This document shows, piece by piece, positions 43,726 through 53,597 of a stretch of 64,000 nt of DNA. The position numbers and the translations under genes are program-made. The stretch's first letter is position 1. Each line of letters begins with the position of its first letter. This stretch comes from Streptomyces fuscichromogenes (GTDB taxonomy: Bacteria; Actinomycetota; Actinomycetes; Streptomycetales; Streptomycetaceae): NCBI RefSeq assembly GCF_014645815.1, contig NZ_BMML01000003.1, positions 516,236-580,235 on the forward strand, given 5' to 3'. A model generated the notes under the pieces. That model saw nothing but the letters and a program-made list of their open reading frames with translations, made no database searches and was not told where the DNA came from.

Positions 43726-45189
43726 TCAGGCGGCCTGGCCTGCCTCGACCGTGTCGATCCGACGAGCCTTGGGGATGGCGGCCACCAGCAGCGTGCCGAC
43801 CAGGCAGGTCCCGGCCACCAGCCAGAAGGCGCTGCTGTAGCTGGCGTTGGAGTAGAACTGCGTCCCTTGGGCGACGGTGCCGTGCTGGGTCATGACCGAG
43901 AAGACGAGCTGGGTGATCACGACCTGCATCACACCCTGCACCAGCCACTGCGAGCCGTTGGCCAGGGCCTGCTCCTCCGGTGTCACGAACTGGATGATCA
44001 TGATCGGCATGGCGGCCACGATCAGGCCCATGCCCGGCCCGCTGAGCAGACCGAGAACCAGGAAGGCCCCTACGGAGTCGTGCACTTGGGAGGCGAAGAC
44101 GTAGGCAGACACGGCGAGGACGCCACCGATGGCCAGTAGGATCCTGGTGTCGAACTTCTTGGCGAGCTTGCCGGTGAGGATCGCGAAGATGATGACCAAC
44201 GCGCTCAGCGGCGCACCGACCACGGCGTTCTTCGTGACCGACCACCCGAGTCCGTCAGAGACGTGCGGGATGGCGGGCATCAGGGCCAGCAGCTGGATCG
44301 CCGTGCCCACCGCGTAGACCGAACCCGCCGTGATCGAGGTCGCGAGGACGACACTCCACAAGCGGTCCCGCTTGATCATGGCCAGGGGAATCAGCGGCTG
44401 GGCCACCCGTGCCTCGTAGAAGAAGAAGACGATGAGCGCCACAAGACCGATGGCGAATCCCCCGAGAGCCTTGCCGCTCGTCCACCCCCACTGCGAGCCC
44501 TCGCCGATGGTGTACACGGCGACCGTCAGCCCGCCTCCGAGCAGCAGGCCGCCGATGTAGTCGATGCGGTGGCCGGCCTCGCGCACGGGGCTCTCCGGGA
44601 CGCACAGCAGCAGAAGCGCCAGGCACCCGGCGGTGGAGGCGGCGATGAACCACAGCGCTGCGCGGAAGCCGTGGTCGTCGATCAGCCAGGCGGACAGGAA
44701 CGGGCCACCCAGGCCGACCAGGCCCGCGCTGGCGGCGAGCACACCGCTCGCGGTGCCGACCACACGTGGCGGGAAGACGTCCCGGACCATCGAGAAACAG
44801 AGGGCGGCGGTCGGGACGTAGGCGCCGGCCAGCACGCGTCCCACCAGCAGCATGTCGTAGTTCGTCGCGGAGGCCGCGATCACATCGCCGACCAGCCCGG
44901 CGATCGTGATGATGACGATCATCCGCTTCTTGCCGTGGACAGTGGCGAACTTCATGATGAACGGCGTCAGGAAGACGCTGATCAGCTGGGGACCCTGGGT
45001 GAACCAGGCGATCTGTGTGGTGTGGAAGTGGATCGCGATGTCCGCCTGGGCGTTGCCGGCGAGCAACCCCGTGATGGCGGTGAGCGCGGTGGTCCACAGC
45101 AGGGCGACGAGCGTGAGTGCCTGGCGCGGGGTGAATCGGCTGACGTCGGCTTTCACCGGCGTGACCGTGGATTCTTCGGTGGCGGACAT
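43726..45189 (-). CDS. DHA2-type MFS exporter
   Basis: A 487-residue membrane protein with about 14 hydrophobic helices. The MFS segments FTQGPQLISVFLTPFIMKFA and MLLVGRVLAGAYVPTAALCF with FSMVRDVFPP are visible, and helix 5 is rich in glycine and alanine as in drug/proton antiporters. The ATG at 45189 follows AAAGGGC; an upstream in-frame ATG would add an unlikely arginine-rich extension. A palindrome matching the one in the LacI-GH1 gap lies 317 bases upstream, so it may belong to the same regulon. Confidence 0.88.
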   Translation of the reverse strand: MSATEESTVTPVKADVSRFTPRQALTLVALLWTTALTAITGLLAGNAQADIAIHFHTTQIAWFTQGPQLISVFLTPFIMKFATVHGKKRMIVIITIAGLVGDVIAASATNYDMLLVGRVLAGAYVPTAALCFSMVRDVFPPRVVGTASGVLAASAGLVGLGGPFLSAWLIDDHGFRAALWFIAASTAGCLALLLLCVPESPVREAGHRIDYIGGLLLGGGLTVAVYTIGEGSQWGWTSGKALGGFAIGLVALIVFFFYEARVAQPLIPLAMIKRDRLWSVVLATSITAGSVYAVGTAIQLLALMPAIPHVSDGLGWSVTKNAVVGAPLSALVIIFAILTGKLAKKFDTRILLAIGGVLAVSAYVFASQVHDSVGAFLVLGLLSGPGMGLIVAAMPIMIIQFVTPEEQALANGSQWLVQGVMQVVITQLVFSVMTQHGTVAQGTQFYSNASYSSAFWLVAGTCLVGTLLVAAIPKARRIDTVEAGQAA

Positions 45190-46289
45190 GGACTGCCCTT
45201 TCGGAGGGTGATCAGGGACGTGGTGGACGGGCTGACGTCGTGATGGGCAGTGCTCGGCGGGTTGCCCCCAGTTGGCCGTAACAGCTCTTCGGCGAGAGGG
45301 GGGGCCGAGCCGTCGGCCCGTCGGTGAGGGTTTCAAGTGGCGCGAAACGATGGGTGGTTGCGGCTGCGTCGTAGTCCGCGCCGATACCTCGTCCGCTGGA
45401 GCGGTCGGCTTCGCCTCCCGAATCCCTGCTGGGTTCTCGACGGAGGCTGGTTTTGGGGCTTCTCATGTCGTGCGGCGTGTGCCGACATCGGTGGTGACGT
45501 TGAGTTGCTGATGCGCGTCACTGACGCGCATCAGCAGGAAACAGGACACGGTCTGCGCCAGCAAGACACCTGGATGTAACAAATCGATAACCGGCCCGTC
45601 GGAGGGCGGAGCACAGCACTGTGCTAGCCCGGTCGACTGCCTGAGCGTCAGGGATGATGCCGACTGCTGGTTGCCGGGCGGCGCCGGGGCGCGCGAGTGC
45701 TGTCGGAGTGTCCTGGCCAGGGGGTTCAGCTCATAGCCTTCGTGCGCGTTGTCCGTCTTGGCCAAGGTCGTGTTCGCGTGTCCGGCGGGACGACGGGTAG
45801 GCCGGAAGGGGCGGGCGCGAGGCGTCTCCAGACGCCAATGGAGGAGACCTTCAGAGCCGTCGGCTCATGGGCCGTGGCGGGCTTCTTCATGCTGCGGCGG
45901 ATTCATGCGGTCACGGTGGTCGCACTGCTGCAGACGTGGCAGCGGGCCACGTTGTGACCGATGCCGGCGCCGCGAGTGGCGCACTGCGACGGCTCACCGG
46001 GACCGATCGGGTCCGCGGCGCGGGCCATGAGGGGCCGGGCGCTCAAGGGCCAATGCGGCTGCCGGCATGTCTGCTGTGTAGAGGCGTCTCCGGTGCTCGC
46101 GGATCAGTGGCATCCGGCGCGCGGGCCACGGACCGGCCGGAGCGACCGCGACCTGCTCCCGACGCCGGGCTCGGCCGAAGTGCTGGCGTCCGTCGTTCCG
46201 GCTCGTACAGAACCTCGTTGCACCGAGTCGTTTCGGCCCCTTCGGCCGGATCGGGCAGTGTGGTGGGTCCGGGTGCCGCTGCGGTCGGC
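45190..46289. other. 1.1-kb region without a recognisable gene, containing a LacI-type operator
   Basis: It lies between the exporter start and the LacI gene end. The palindrome at 45506-45536 is the only clear element. Open frames on both strands (for example 45463-45765 minus) show no family motif and no convincing start. It may be degenerate DNA; I cannot support a gene. Confidence 0.4.
45506..45536. promoter_or_regulatory. 31-bp perfect palindrome, probable LacI-family operator 1
   Basis: TGCTGATGCGCGTCA (45506-45520), one central base, and TGACGCGCATCAGCA (45522-45536) are exact complements. The core CTGATGCGCGTCA is shared with the palindrome at 47492-47522. It lies 317 bases upstream of the MFS exporter start and on the far side of the LacI gene, suggesting that the exporter is controlled by the same repressor. 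Confidence 0.7.
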
Positions 46290-47264
46290 TCAGCTGGAGT
46301 CCCTCACCACCAGACGTACGCTGCTGACCGGCAGCATCTCGTCGAACTTCCGGTGATGCAGGCCGGCTGCCACGGCCTCCGCGCGCTGTCTGCCCGCCTC
46401 GTGCAGGTCGACGTAGACCGTGGACAGTGCGGGCTGCGCGAAGCGGGCCACGGGGATGTCGTCGGCGCCTACGACCGCGAGGTCGCCGGGTGCGTTCAGG
46501 CCGATCCGCTGCATGGCCGCGAGCAGGCCGATGGCGTACTCGTCGTTGTACGAGCAGACCGCCGTGATGCCCTGCTCGACCCATCTCGCTGCCAGTCGGG
46601 AGAGCGGATCGATCTCCATGGCGGCGACACGACTGTCGGGAGGGGTGAGGCCCGTTCGGGCGCAGGCGTCGGCCACCCCGTGCAGACGGTCCTCGGCCAT
46701 GCTTGCGAACGTGTGTTCCACGGGCGACAGGTAGCCGATGCGGCGGTGTCCTCGCTCGATGAGGTGCGCTGCCTGGGCGTGTCCCAGCATGGTCATCGTG
46801 GAGGACTGTCCGGTTGTCGGAAGTACGACGACTGCCCCCGCGCTGTGCAGAGCCTGGACGGTCTGCTCGTCGAACGAGCGGAAACCGAGCACTGCGGAAG
46901 CTCCCACCGCCGCGCACACGTCGGTGAGGGTCCTGCCGTGTGTACTCATCAGGTGGGTGACGAGGGTGAGGCCGTGCTCGGCCAGCGCGCCGGCCAATTC
47001 CTCGACGTATCGGCCGAGGCTGGGGCCCATGGGCAGATCGGCGAGGGACAGGAGAACCACGTCGGTGTGGCCGGCCGCCAGTGCGCGTGCGCCGGCGTGG
47101 GGGCGGTAGTGCAGCCGCTCTGCGGCATCCATGACGCGTCGCCGTGTCTCTTCCGGGATGACCTGCCCCGGTCTGTTGTTGAGAACGTAGCTCACGGTCG
47201 TACGTGAGACGCCGGCCTCGCGCGCGACGTCGGCACTGGTGGTCCGCTTCAGAGAGCGTGTCAT
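46290..47264 (-). CDS. LacI-family transcriptional repressor
   Basis: A 324-residue LacI/GalR regulator. The N-terminal helix-turn-helix and hinge are clear: TSADVAREAGVSRTTVSYVL, then NRPGQVIPEETRRRVMDAAERL. The remainder is a periplasmic-binding-protein-like sugar-sensing domain (ERGHRRIGYLSPV; VVGADDIPVARFAQPALSTV). It is divergent from the GH1 gene, with a 31-bp palindrome in the shared gap. It very likely represses the GH1-GH3 genes until a beta-glucoside-type sugar is present. Confidence 0.93.
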   Translation of the reverse strand: MTRSLKRTTSADVAREAGVSRTTVSYVLNNRPGQVIPEETRRRVMDAAERLHYRPHAGARALAAGHTDVVLLSLADLPMGPSLGRYVEELAGALAEHGLTLVTHLMSTHGRTLTDVCAAVGASAVLGFRSFDEQTVQALHSAGAVVVLPTTGQSSTMTMLGHAQAAHLIERGHRRIGYLSPVEHTFASMAEDRLHGVADACARTGLTPPDSRVAAMEIDPLSRLAARWVEQGITAVCSYNDEYAIGLLAAMQRIGLNAPGDLAVVGADDIPVARFAQPALSTVYVDLHEAGRQRAEAVAAGLHHRKFDEMLPVSSVRLVVRDSS

Positions 47265-47491
47265 GATCCCCGCACCGTCCGGGCCGCGAGTGTTCTCCGA
47301 TGGAGACCGCGGCGAGAGCTCAACCGTCTGTCCGCCGTACCTCAGGGCAGCTCACAAGATGATACGTGCGGTGCCGCACCGTCACGGACGCGCGTCATTC
47401 TGTGCGGTACCGGCTGGTGCAGACATCCCGGCGCCGTTACCCAGTCGTGATATTCGAGCGACTTGTAGGTGTCGAGAGAACGGAGTTTAAC

Positions 47492-47522
47492 TACTGATGC
47501 GCGTCAGTGACGCGCATCAGTA
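47492..47522. promoter_or_regulatory. 31-bp perfect palindrome, probable LacI-family operator 2
   Basis: TACTGATGCGCGTCA (47492-47506), one central base, and TGACGCGCATCAGTA (47508-47522) are exact complements. It shares 13 core bases per arm with operator 1 but differs in the outermost and central bases. It lies in the LacI-GH1 divergent gap, 58 bases before the GH1 start, where it can control both directions. Confidence 0.78.
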
Positions 47523-47580
47523 ACATAGTGTTGTCGTCATCGCCGCAGTCCGCCCACCTTCGAGACGAGGCGCAGAGCCA

Positions 47581-48771
47581 ATGAGCCATAACCCGGACGC
47601 GTTCCTCTGGGGAGCCTCCACCTCCCCCCACCAGGTGGAGGGAAACAACGTCAACAGCGACTGGTGGGTGCGGGAGCAGAACGTGGCCCGTGTGGAGCGC
47701 AGCGGCGACGCCCTCGACAGTTACCACCGCTACGAGGAGGACATGCGGCTGCTCGCCGGGGCTGGGCTGAACGCCTACCGCTTCGGAGTCGAGTGGGCAC
47801 GGATCGAACCCGCTCCCGGGCACTTCTCGACGGCGGAACTGGCGCACTACCGGGGGATGATCGACACGGCCCTCGAGTACGGTCTGACGCCTGTGGTGAC
47901 CCTGCACCACTTCACCCACCCGCGGTGGTTCGCGGAGGAGGGCGGCTGGCTGGGGTCCCAGGGAGTCTCGCGCTACCTCGCATACGTGCGCAGGGTGACG
48001 GGGATCCTCCAAGACGTTCCCTGGGTCTGCACGATCAACGAGCCGAACATGCTGGCTCATATGGTGCACATGAGCCGTGCCGTCCAGTCGGGGGAGTGGC
48101 CCACCCCCACGGTCGAAGGCGAGCACGGTGTCCCGGCCCTGCCCGACCCCGACCCGGAGGTCGGCCGTTTGCTGGGCGAGGCCCATCAGGCCGCCAGAGC
48201 AATCCTCAAGGGAAACACCGATGCCGCCGTGGGCTGGACGGTCTCCTGTCAGGCCCTGACCGCGACGCCCGGTAACGAGGCCAAGCTGCGTGAGGTGCGC
48301 TACGTCCGTGAGGACCTCTATCTGGAGTATGCGCGGGAGGACGACTTCATCGGTGTCCAGGCCTACTCCAGCCAGGCCGTCGACGCCAACGGCGTGGTGC
48401 CGCACCCGCAGGGGCCGGACACCACGCTGACGGGGAACGCCTATCGGCCCGACGCGCTGGGCATAGCCGTACGGCACGCCTGGGAGACGACGGGCGGGGT
48501 TCCCGTCCTCGTGACCGAGAACGGCATCGCCACCGCGGACGACAACAGGCGCATCGCCTACACCGACACAGCTCTCCAGCATCTGTTCGCTGCGATCGAC
48601 GACGGGATCGATGTCCGCGGTTACCTCCACTGGAGCGCGCTGGACAACTTCGAGTGGGGCCACTGGCGCCCGACCTTCGGCCTCATAGCCGTCGACCGGG
48701 AGACCTTCGTCCGCCTGCCCAAGGCGAGCCTGTACTGGCTCGGTGAGACCGCACGCCGGGGACGGCCCTGA
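47581..48771 (+). CDS. GH1 beta-glucosidase-type glycosidase
   Basis: A 396-residue cytoplasmic GH1 enzyme, somewhat shorter than the usual 440-470. The acid/base glutamate is E154 in CTINEPN and the nucleophile E313 in VTENGIA. The N-terminal FLWGASTSPHQVEGN is the sugar-binding signature. It hydrolyses beta-linked glucosides or related sugars. It follows a probable LacI operator and is followed by a GH3 gene 84 bases on. The missing length lies between the two catalytic residues, so the substrate pocket may be unusual. Confidence 0.92.
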   Translation: MSHNPDAFLWGASTSPHQVEGNNVNSDWWVREQNVARVERSGDALDSYHRYEEDMRLLAGAGLNAYRFGVEWARIEPAPGHFSTAELAHYRGMIDTALEYGLTPVVTLHHFTHPRWFAEEGGWLGSQGVSRYLAYVRRVTGILQDVPWVCTINEPNMLAHMVHMSRAVQSGEWPTPTVEGEHGVPALPDPDPEVGRLLGEAHQAARAILKGNTDAAVGWTVSCQALTATPGNEAKLREVRYVREDLYLEYAREDDFIGVQAYSSQAVDANGVVPHPQGPDTTLTGNAYRPDALGIAVRHAWETTGGVPVLVTENGIATADDNRRIAYTDTALQHLFAAIDDGIDVRGYLHWSALDNFEWGHWRPTFGLIAVDRETFVRLPKASLYWLGETARRGRP

Positions 48772-48855
48772 CCGCCGGTGCACTCCGGGCCCCCGTTCCG
48801 GTGAGCCTGGAGTGTGCCTGGAACCACGAAACGACTGATCGGAAGGAAGTACCAC

Positions 48856-51126
48856 GTGCAAGCGCACACCGACCTGTCCGCCACCATCGCCGCACTCACG
48901 TTGCAGGAGAAGGCGTCCCTGCTGTCCGGCCACGGAGGCTGGGAGACCGCGGCTATCGAGCACGCGGCCGTGGCCTCCGTGCTGCTGACCGACGGTCCCC
49001 ACGGCGTGCGGCGGATCCGGCCCGAGGCCAGGGAGTTCAGTTTCGAGGCGAGTCTGCCAGCCACGTGCTTCCCCACCGCGGCCGCGCTCGGCTCGTCCTG
49101 GGACGAGGAACTGCTCTTCCGGGTCGGCGAGGCGCTCGGTGACGAGAGCCGGGCCGCCGGTGTGGGCGTGCTTCTGGGGCCGGGCATGAACATCAAGCGC
49201 TCGCCGCTGTGCGGCCGCAACTTCGAGTACCTCTCAGAGGATCCGGCGTTGACCGGACGTCTGGCCGCGGCCCTGGTCCGAGGGATCCAGAGTCGTGGGG
49301 TCGGGGCGTCGCTCAAGCACTTCGCGGCCAATAACCAGGAGACGGACCGGATGAGGGTGAGCGCCGAAGTCGATGAGCGCACCCTCCGTGAGATCTATCT
49401 GGCCGGCTTCGAATACGCGGTGAAGAACGCGCAGCCGTGGACCGTGATGGCCGCCTACAACCGCATCAACGGAGTGCACGCCGCGGAGAACCCATGGCTG
49501 CTGACCGAGGTGCTGCGCGGTGAATGGGGCTTCGACGGTCTCGTGGTGTCCGACTGGGGAGCGGTCGTCGACCCGTTGGCCGCGGTGTCGGCCGGGCTCG
49601 ACCTGCAGATGCCCGGCAGCAATGACGCGACCACGGCGCGGCTCGTGCACGCGGTGGAACAGGGGGAGCTGGAGGAGGCCGTACTCGACCGGGCGGTAGG
49701 CCGTGTGCTCCGGCTGGCCCAGCGAGTCGCAGCCGGCGAGGACCGACCGGACGCGGATCTGGAGGCGCACCACATGCTGGCCCGGACCGCTGCCGTCGAG
49801 TCGGCGGTGCTGCTGAAGAACGAAGGGGCGATCCTGCCTCTCGCTCCGGGCGCGACCATGACGCTGGCGGTCATCGGCGAGTTCGCACGCACCCCGCGGT
49901 TCCAGGGCGCCGGAAGCTCCAAGGTGAACGCGGCTCGTGTGGACAACGCCCTCGACGCCCTCGGCGCGGTGGCGGGTGACGACGTGAAGATGACGTTCTC
50001 GCCCGGGTTCTCGCTGACCGGGCAGGAGGACGAGGACGCGGTTCTGCTGTCCGTGGCGGTGTCCGACGCCCGGGCCGCGGATGTGGCGGTGCTGTTCCTG
50101 GGCCTGCCCGAGGGAGAGGAGTCGGAGGGATTCGACCGTGCCGACATCGACCTGCCCCAGTCCCAGGTCCGTGTTCTCGAAGCGGTCGCCGAGGTCAATC
50201 CCAACGTGGTGGTCGTGCTCTGCAACGGCGGTGTGCTCCGTACCTCCACCTGGGACGGGCACGCCCGCGCGGTCCTCGAGGTGTGGCTGAGCGGCCAGGC
50301 GGGCGGTGGTGCTGTGGCGGACCTGCTCTTCGGCGAAGCGAACCCCGGCGGACGGCTCGCCGAGACCATTCCGGTACGGATCCAGGACACCCCCGCCTAC
50401 CTCGACTTCCCCGGCTCGGACAGCTCCGTTTCCTACGGCGAGCGCCTCTACGTCGGATACCGCCACTACGACGCGCGGGAGACGGAGGTCGGATACCCCT
50501 TCGGGCACGGTCTGTCCTACACCAGCTTCGCCTACTCCGGCCTGCGGGCGTCGGTGGCGGGTGAGGGCGCCGATACGGCCGTGCTCGTGGAGGTCACCGT
50601 GACCAACACCGGCTCACGGGCCGGCAAGGAAGTGGTGCAGGTCTACGTCGGTGATCAAGAGGCATCGGTCGACCGGCCGGTTCGGGAACTCAAGGCGTTC
50701 GCCAAGGTGCTGCTGCAGCCCGGCGAGTCGGTCCCCGTCCGGTTCACGCTGCACGCGCGGGACTTCTCCTTCTACAGCCCCCATCTGCGTCAGTGGGTGC
50801 TGGAAAGCGGTGACTTCGACCTGTCCGTCGGCGCGTCCTCGCGTGACCTGCGGCTGACCACCGTCGTGTCCCTCGCGGCTCCGGCGCTGTCGGCCCCGCT
50901 CACCGGGGACTCCACGGTGGGGGAGTGGGTCGGCCACCCGGTCGGGGGCCCGCTCTTCCGGAAGGCGCTGAGTGAGACGAGGACCTCGATGGCCAGCGAT
51001 CCGACGATCCTGCGCATGGTCGAGTCCCTGCCCCTGAACCGGTTGGTCCTCATGACGGGGGGCGTGCTTCCCACGGACCTGGTCGACCGGCTGCTCGGTC
51101 AGGTGGCCGACGGCACTTCGTCCTAG
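48856..51126 (+). CDS. GH3 beta-glucosidase-type glycosidase with fibronectin-like domain
   Basis: A 756-residue GH3 enzyme without a signal peptide. The TIM-barrel part contains SLKHFAANNQETDR (about 152-165) and the nucleophile D233 in LVVSDWGAV. The second alpha/beta sandwich follows, then LFGEANPGGRLAETIPVR and a fibronectin-like C-terminal domain (VTVTNTGSRAGKEVVQVYVG). The GTG at 48856 has GGAAGGAAG seven bases upstream and is preferred over an ATG at 48814. With GH1 it forms an intracellular pair for beta-linked oligosaccharides or plant glycosides. Confidence 0.93.
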   Translation: MQAHTDLSATIAALTLQEKASLLSGHGGWETAAIEHAAVASVLLTDGPHGVRRIRPEAREFSFEASLPATCFPTAAALGSSWDEELLFRVGEALGDESRAAGVGVLLGPGMNIKRSPLCGRNFEYLSEDPALTGRLAAALVRGIQSRGVGASLKHFAANNQETDRMRVSAEVDERTLREIYLAGFEYAVKNAQPWTVMAAYNRINGVHAAENPWLLTEVLRGEWGFDGLVVSDWGAVVDPLAAVSAGLDLQMPGSNDATTARLVHAVEQGELEEAVLDRAVGRVLRLAQRVAAGEDRPDADLEAHHMLARTAAVESAVLLKNEGAILPLAPGATMTLAVIGEFARTPRFQGAGSSKVNAARVDNALDALGAVAGDDVKMTFSPGFSLTGQEDEDAVLLSVAVSDARAADVAVLFLGLPEGEESEGFDRADIDLPQSQVRVLEAVAEVNPNVVVVLCNGGVLRTSTWDGHARAVLEVWLSGQAGGGAVADLLFGEANPGGRLAETIPVRIQDTPAYLDFPGSDSSVSYGERLYVGYRHYDARETEVGYPFGHGLSYTSFAYSGLRASVAGEGADTAVLVEVTVTNTGSRAGKEVVQVYVGDQEASVDRPVRELKAFAKVLLQPGESVPVRFTLHARDFSFYSPHLRQWVLESGDFDLSVGASSRDLRLTTVVSLAAPALSAPLTGDSTVGEWVGHPVGGPLFRKALSETRTSMASDPTILRMVESLPLNRLVLMTGGVLPTDLVDRLLGQVADGTSS

Positions 51127-51197
51127 TCGTCCCGGAGGGCACGCAGCCGTCCTTCACGAAGCGGCTGGTAGGGCTGCGTAGCTGCTGACGGGACCCC

Positions 51198-51240
51198 GGG
51201 GCGCGTACTTCGCATCAGAGCGAGGTGCGCGCCCCTTTTT
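51198..51240 (+). terminator. Rho-independent terminator after the GH3 gene
   Basis: GGGGCGCGTACTTCGC (51198-51213) and the complementary arm ending CGCGCCCC pair at 14 of 16 positions, the other two being G-T, around a short loop. TTTTT follows directly. This is a textbook intrinsic terminator and one of the few in the window with a T-run. Confidence 0.85.
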
Positions 51241-51265
51241 CGATCCGACAGCTGCCCTTTCGCCT

Positions 51266-51907
51266 TCATGTGGCGGGCGCGGCCCACAGGCCGACGATGG
51301 CATCGGTCAGACCAACGGTCATGTCGTGCCAGGTGGGCCAGGACAGAGGAGTCCCGTCGGCGAGGGCACGTTCACGTTCAACGCACATCTGGATGATCAG
51401 GTGCCGCGCCATGATGCCTCGGTTGGTGATGACGGCGGGCGGCAGGCCCGGCAGACAACTCTTCAGGCCGGTCACCAACCGCTGCAGTGACGGGGACACG
51501 AACGCTTCGTCGGCCGCGATCTGGTAGAGCGCCGGGTCCGCGAGCAACTGCGCATTGAAGCGGGCGTACCAGGTCGGGCTGCCCAAGGTCTCCAGATGCT
51601 CGGTGACGGGACGGACAAGGCAGCTCACCAAGTCCCGGAGCTCGATGGAGCCTTGTGAGTGTCCGATCAGCCGACTGCGGATCTCTTCGATCTGTTCGGC
51701 GTGTTTGCGGGCGATGGCGCGTACCAGTTCGGTCTTGGTGCCGAAGTGGTAGTTCACTGCCGCCGTATTGCCCTGCCCCGCCGCGACGCCGATCTGACGG
51801 TTGGAGACGGCGTGCACGCCATGCTCGGCGAAAAGCTGCTCCGCGGCGGTCAGGATCGCCTCGCGGGTCGCCTCCACCTTCTCCGCCCGTACCGTTCTGC
51901 CGGCCAT
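51266..51907 (-). CDS. TetR-family transcriptional regulator
   Basis: A 213-residue TetR-type repressor. The helix-turn-helix region is REAILTAAEQLFAEHGVHAV, NRQIGVAAGQGNTAAVNYHF and GTKTELVRAI. The C-terminal part resembles the TetR_C_33-type domain seen in regulators of drug and xenobiotic genes. The ATG at 51907 follows GAGG; a GTG at 51916 is in frame. It is divergent from the MFS exporter gene, with an AT-rich inverted repeat between them, and should regulate the exporter and perhaps the P450 genes beyond. Confidence 0.9.
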   Translation of the reverse strand: MAGRTVRAEKVEATREAILTAAEQLFAEHGVHAVSNRQIGVAAGQGNTAAVNYHFGTKTELVRAIARKHAEQIEEIRSRLIGHSQGSIELRDLVSCLVRPVTEHLETLGSPTWYARFNAQLLADPALYQIAADEAFVSPSLQRLVTGLKSCLPGLPPAVITNRGIMARHLIIQMCVERERALADGTPLSWPTWHDMTVGLTDAIVGLWAAPAT

Positions 51908-52034
51908 GTTCCTCACGCTCCGGGGCTCCGTGCTCTTCCTGCGCCGATCAGCCCCTTCTTGTCGTCACAGGGCTCGACAGCACCCTGCGGGTGGGCGCCG
52001 GTGCCGCTTGACCGCAGGATGCCTCTCTGGCTAA

Positions 52035-52054
52035 ATTAAATCACCGAGGTTAAT
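52035..52054. promoter_or_regulatory. Candidate TetR operator in the TetR-MFS gap
   Basis: ATTAA (52035-52039) and TTAAT (52050-52054) are inverted around ten bases in an unusually AT-rich patch for this genome (52031-52060). It lies about 50 bases before the exporter start and 128 bases before the regulator start, where a TetR protein could block both promoters. Confidence 0.45.
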
Positions 52055-52103
52055 TAAAAGTCGAGAACCTCAGCCCGCGCCTGCTCAGACGGAGGCCTGC
52101 TCC

Positions 52104-53597
52104 ATGTCCGACACCCCTGCTCAGTCCGCCGACGCCGGGAGTACTGTCGCGCCGCGGTCGAACGCCGTCGTGGCGGTGCTGGCCTTCGCCGGGATCGTGG
52201 TCTCGCTCATGCAGACCCTGGTCATCCCGCTGGTTCCGGAGCTCCCCAAGCTGCTGAACGCATCGGCTTCCGACACGGCCTGGGCCGTCACCGCCACCCT
52301 GCTCGCCTCCGCCGTCGCGACTCCCGTCGTCGGGCGTCTCGGCGACATGTACGGCAAGCGGCGCCTGCTGCTGGTGAGCCTGGCGCTGCTGACAGCCGGT
52401 TCCGTGACCTGCGCGCTGGCCGGCTCCCTCGAACCAATGATCATCGGCCGTGTCCTGCAGGGACTCTCCGCCGGCGTGATCCCGCTGGGCATCAGCATCA
52501 TGCGTGACGAGCTCCCGGCCGAGAGGCTCCCCTCCGCCACAGCGGTGATGAGCGCCTCCCTGGGCGTGGGCGGCGCCCTCGGTCTGCCGGCCTCCGCCCT
52601 CATCGCCGACAACCTGGACTGGCACGCCCTGTTCTGGGTCTCCACAGTCTTCGGTGCCGTCGCCACCATTCTCGTACTGATCATGGTTCCGGAGTCCCCC
52701 GCGCGCACGGGAGGCCGTTTCGACCTCGTCGGCGCACTCGGGCTCTCGACCGCCCTGGTGTCCCTGCTGCTCGCGGTGTCGAAGGGCGCCGACTGGGGCT
52801 GGGGCAGCGGTACGACGCTCGGTTCGTTCGCCGTCGGAGTCGTCCTTCTGCTTGTCTGGGGCGTCTACCAGCTCCGCACGAGCCATGCCCTCGTCGACCT
52901 CCGGGTAGCGGCGCGCCGACAGGTGCTGCTCACCAACCTCGCGTCCCTGTCGTTCGGTTTCTCGATGTTCGCGATGTCCCTGGTCATCCCGCAGTTGCTG
53001 CAGCTGCCCGCGGCCACCGGCTACGGTCTGGGCAAGTCCCTGCTCGTCTCCGGCCTGGTGCTTGCACCTCAGGGGCTGGTGATGATGGCCGTGGCGCCGG
53101 TGTCCGCCAGGATCTCCCGGGCCCGGGGACCGAAGGTGACGCTCATGCTCGGCGCCCTGACGGTGGCGGTGGGCTACGCCCTCAACACCGTGATGATGTC
53201 CCAGATATGGCAGCTCGTGGTCATCTCGTGTGTCATCGGTGCCGGTGTCGGCCTGGCCTACGGCGCCATGCCCGCCCTCGTCATGGGCGCGGTGCCCGTG
53301 ACCGAGACCGCGGCGGCCAACAGCCTCAACACATTGATGCGTGCGATCGGTACGTCGACTTCGAGCGCGGTCACCGGCGTGGTGCTGGCCCACATGACCA
53401 TCACGTTGGGGCCGGTTTCACTGCCCTCGGAGAACGGCTTCCGCACCGTCATGGTCGTCGGCTGCGCGGCCGCGCTGCTCGCGCTGTCCATCGCCTCCTT
53501 CATCCCGCGGCAGGAGCCTCTCGCCGCCGACCACCACACGGACCATGGCTCCGGCGAGCCTGCCGCGGTGCCGAGTGCGACGGATGCCAAGGCGTAA
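52104..53597 (+). CDS. DHA2-type MFS exporter
   Basis: A 497-residue integral membrane protein with about 14 helices. MFS motifs are VVGRLGDMYGKRRLLLVSLA (motif A) and IIGRVLQGLSAGVIPLGISI (motif B). A proline-glycine motif lies in MSASLGVGGALGLPASALIA. This is the EmrB/QacA-like class that exports drugs and secondary metabolites by proton antiport. It heads the cassette controlled by the adjacent TetR gene, and may export the product or toxic substrate of the P450 and dehydrogenase that follow. Confidence 0.92.
   Translation: MSDTPAQSADAGSTVAPRSNAVVAVLAFAGIVVSLMQTLVIPLVPELPKLLNASASDTAWAVTATLLASAVATPVVGRLGDMYGKRRLLLVSLALLTAGSVTCALAGSLEPMIIGRVLQGLSAGVIPLGISIMRDELPAERLPSATAVMSASLGVGGALGLPASALIADNLDWHALFWVSTVFGAVATILVLIMVPESPARTGGRFDLVGALGLSTALVSLLLAVSKGADWGWGSGTTLGSFAVGVVLLLVWGVYQLRTSHALVDLRVAARRQVLLTNLASLSFGFSMFAMSLVIPQLLQLPAATGYGLGKSLLVSGLVLAPQGLVMMAVAPVSARISRARGPKVTLMLGALTVAVGYALNTVMMSQIWQLVVISCVIGAGVGLAYGAMPALVMGAVPVTETAAANSLNTLMRAIGTSTSSAVTGVVLAHMTITLGPVSLPSENGFRTVMVVGCAAALLALSIASFIPRQEPLAADHHTDHGSGEPAAVPSATDAKA

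Noticed and set aside
45463..45765. Minus-strand 100-residue open frame over LacI operator 1
   Set aside because: It contains the palindrome within its coding sequence, lacks a family motif and has a weak start region; a regulatory reading of this DNA is more convincing.
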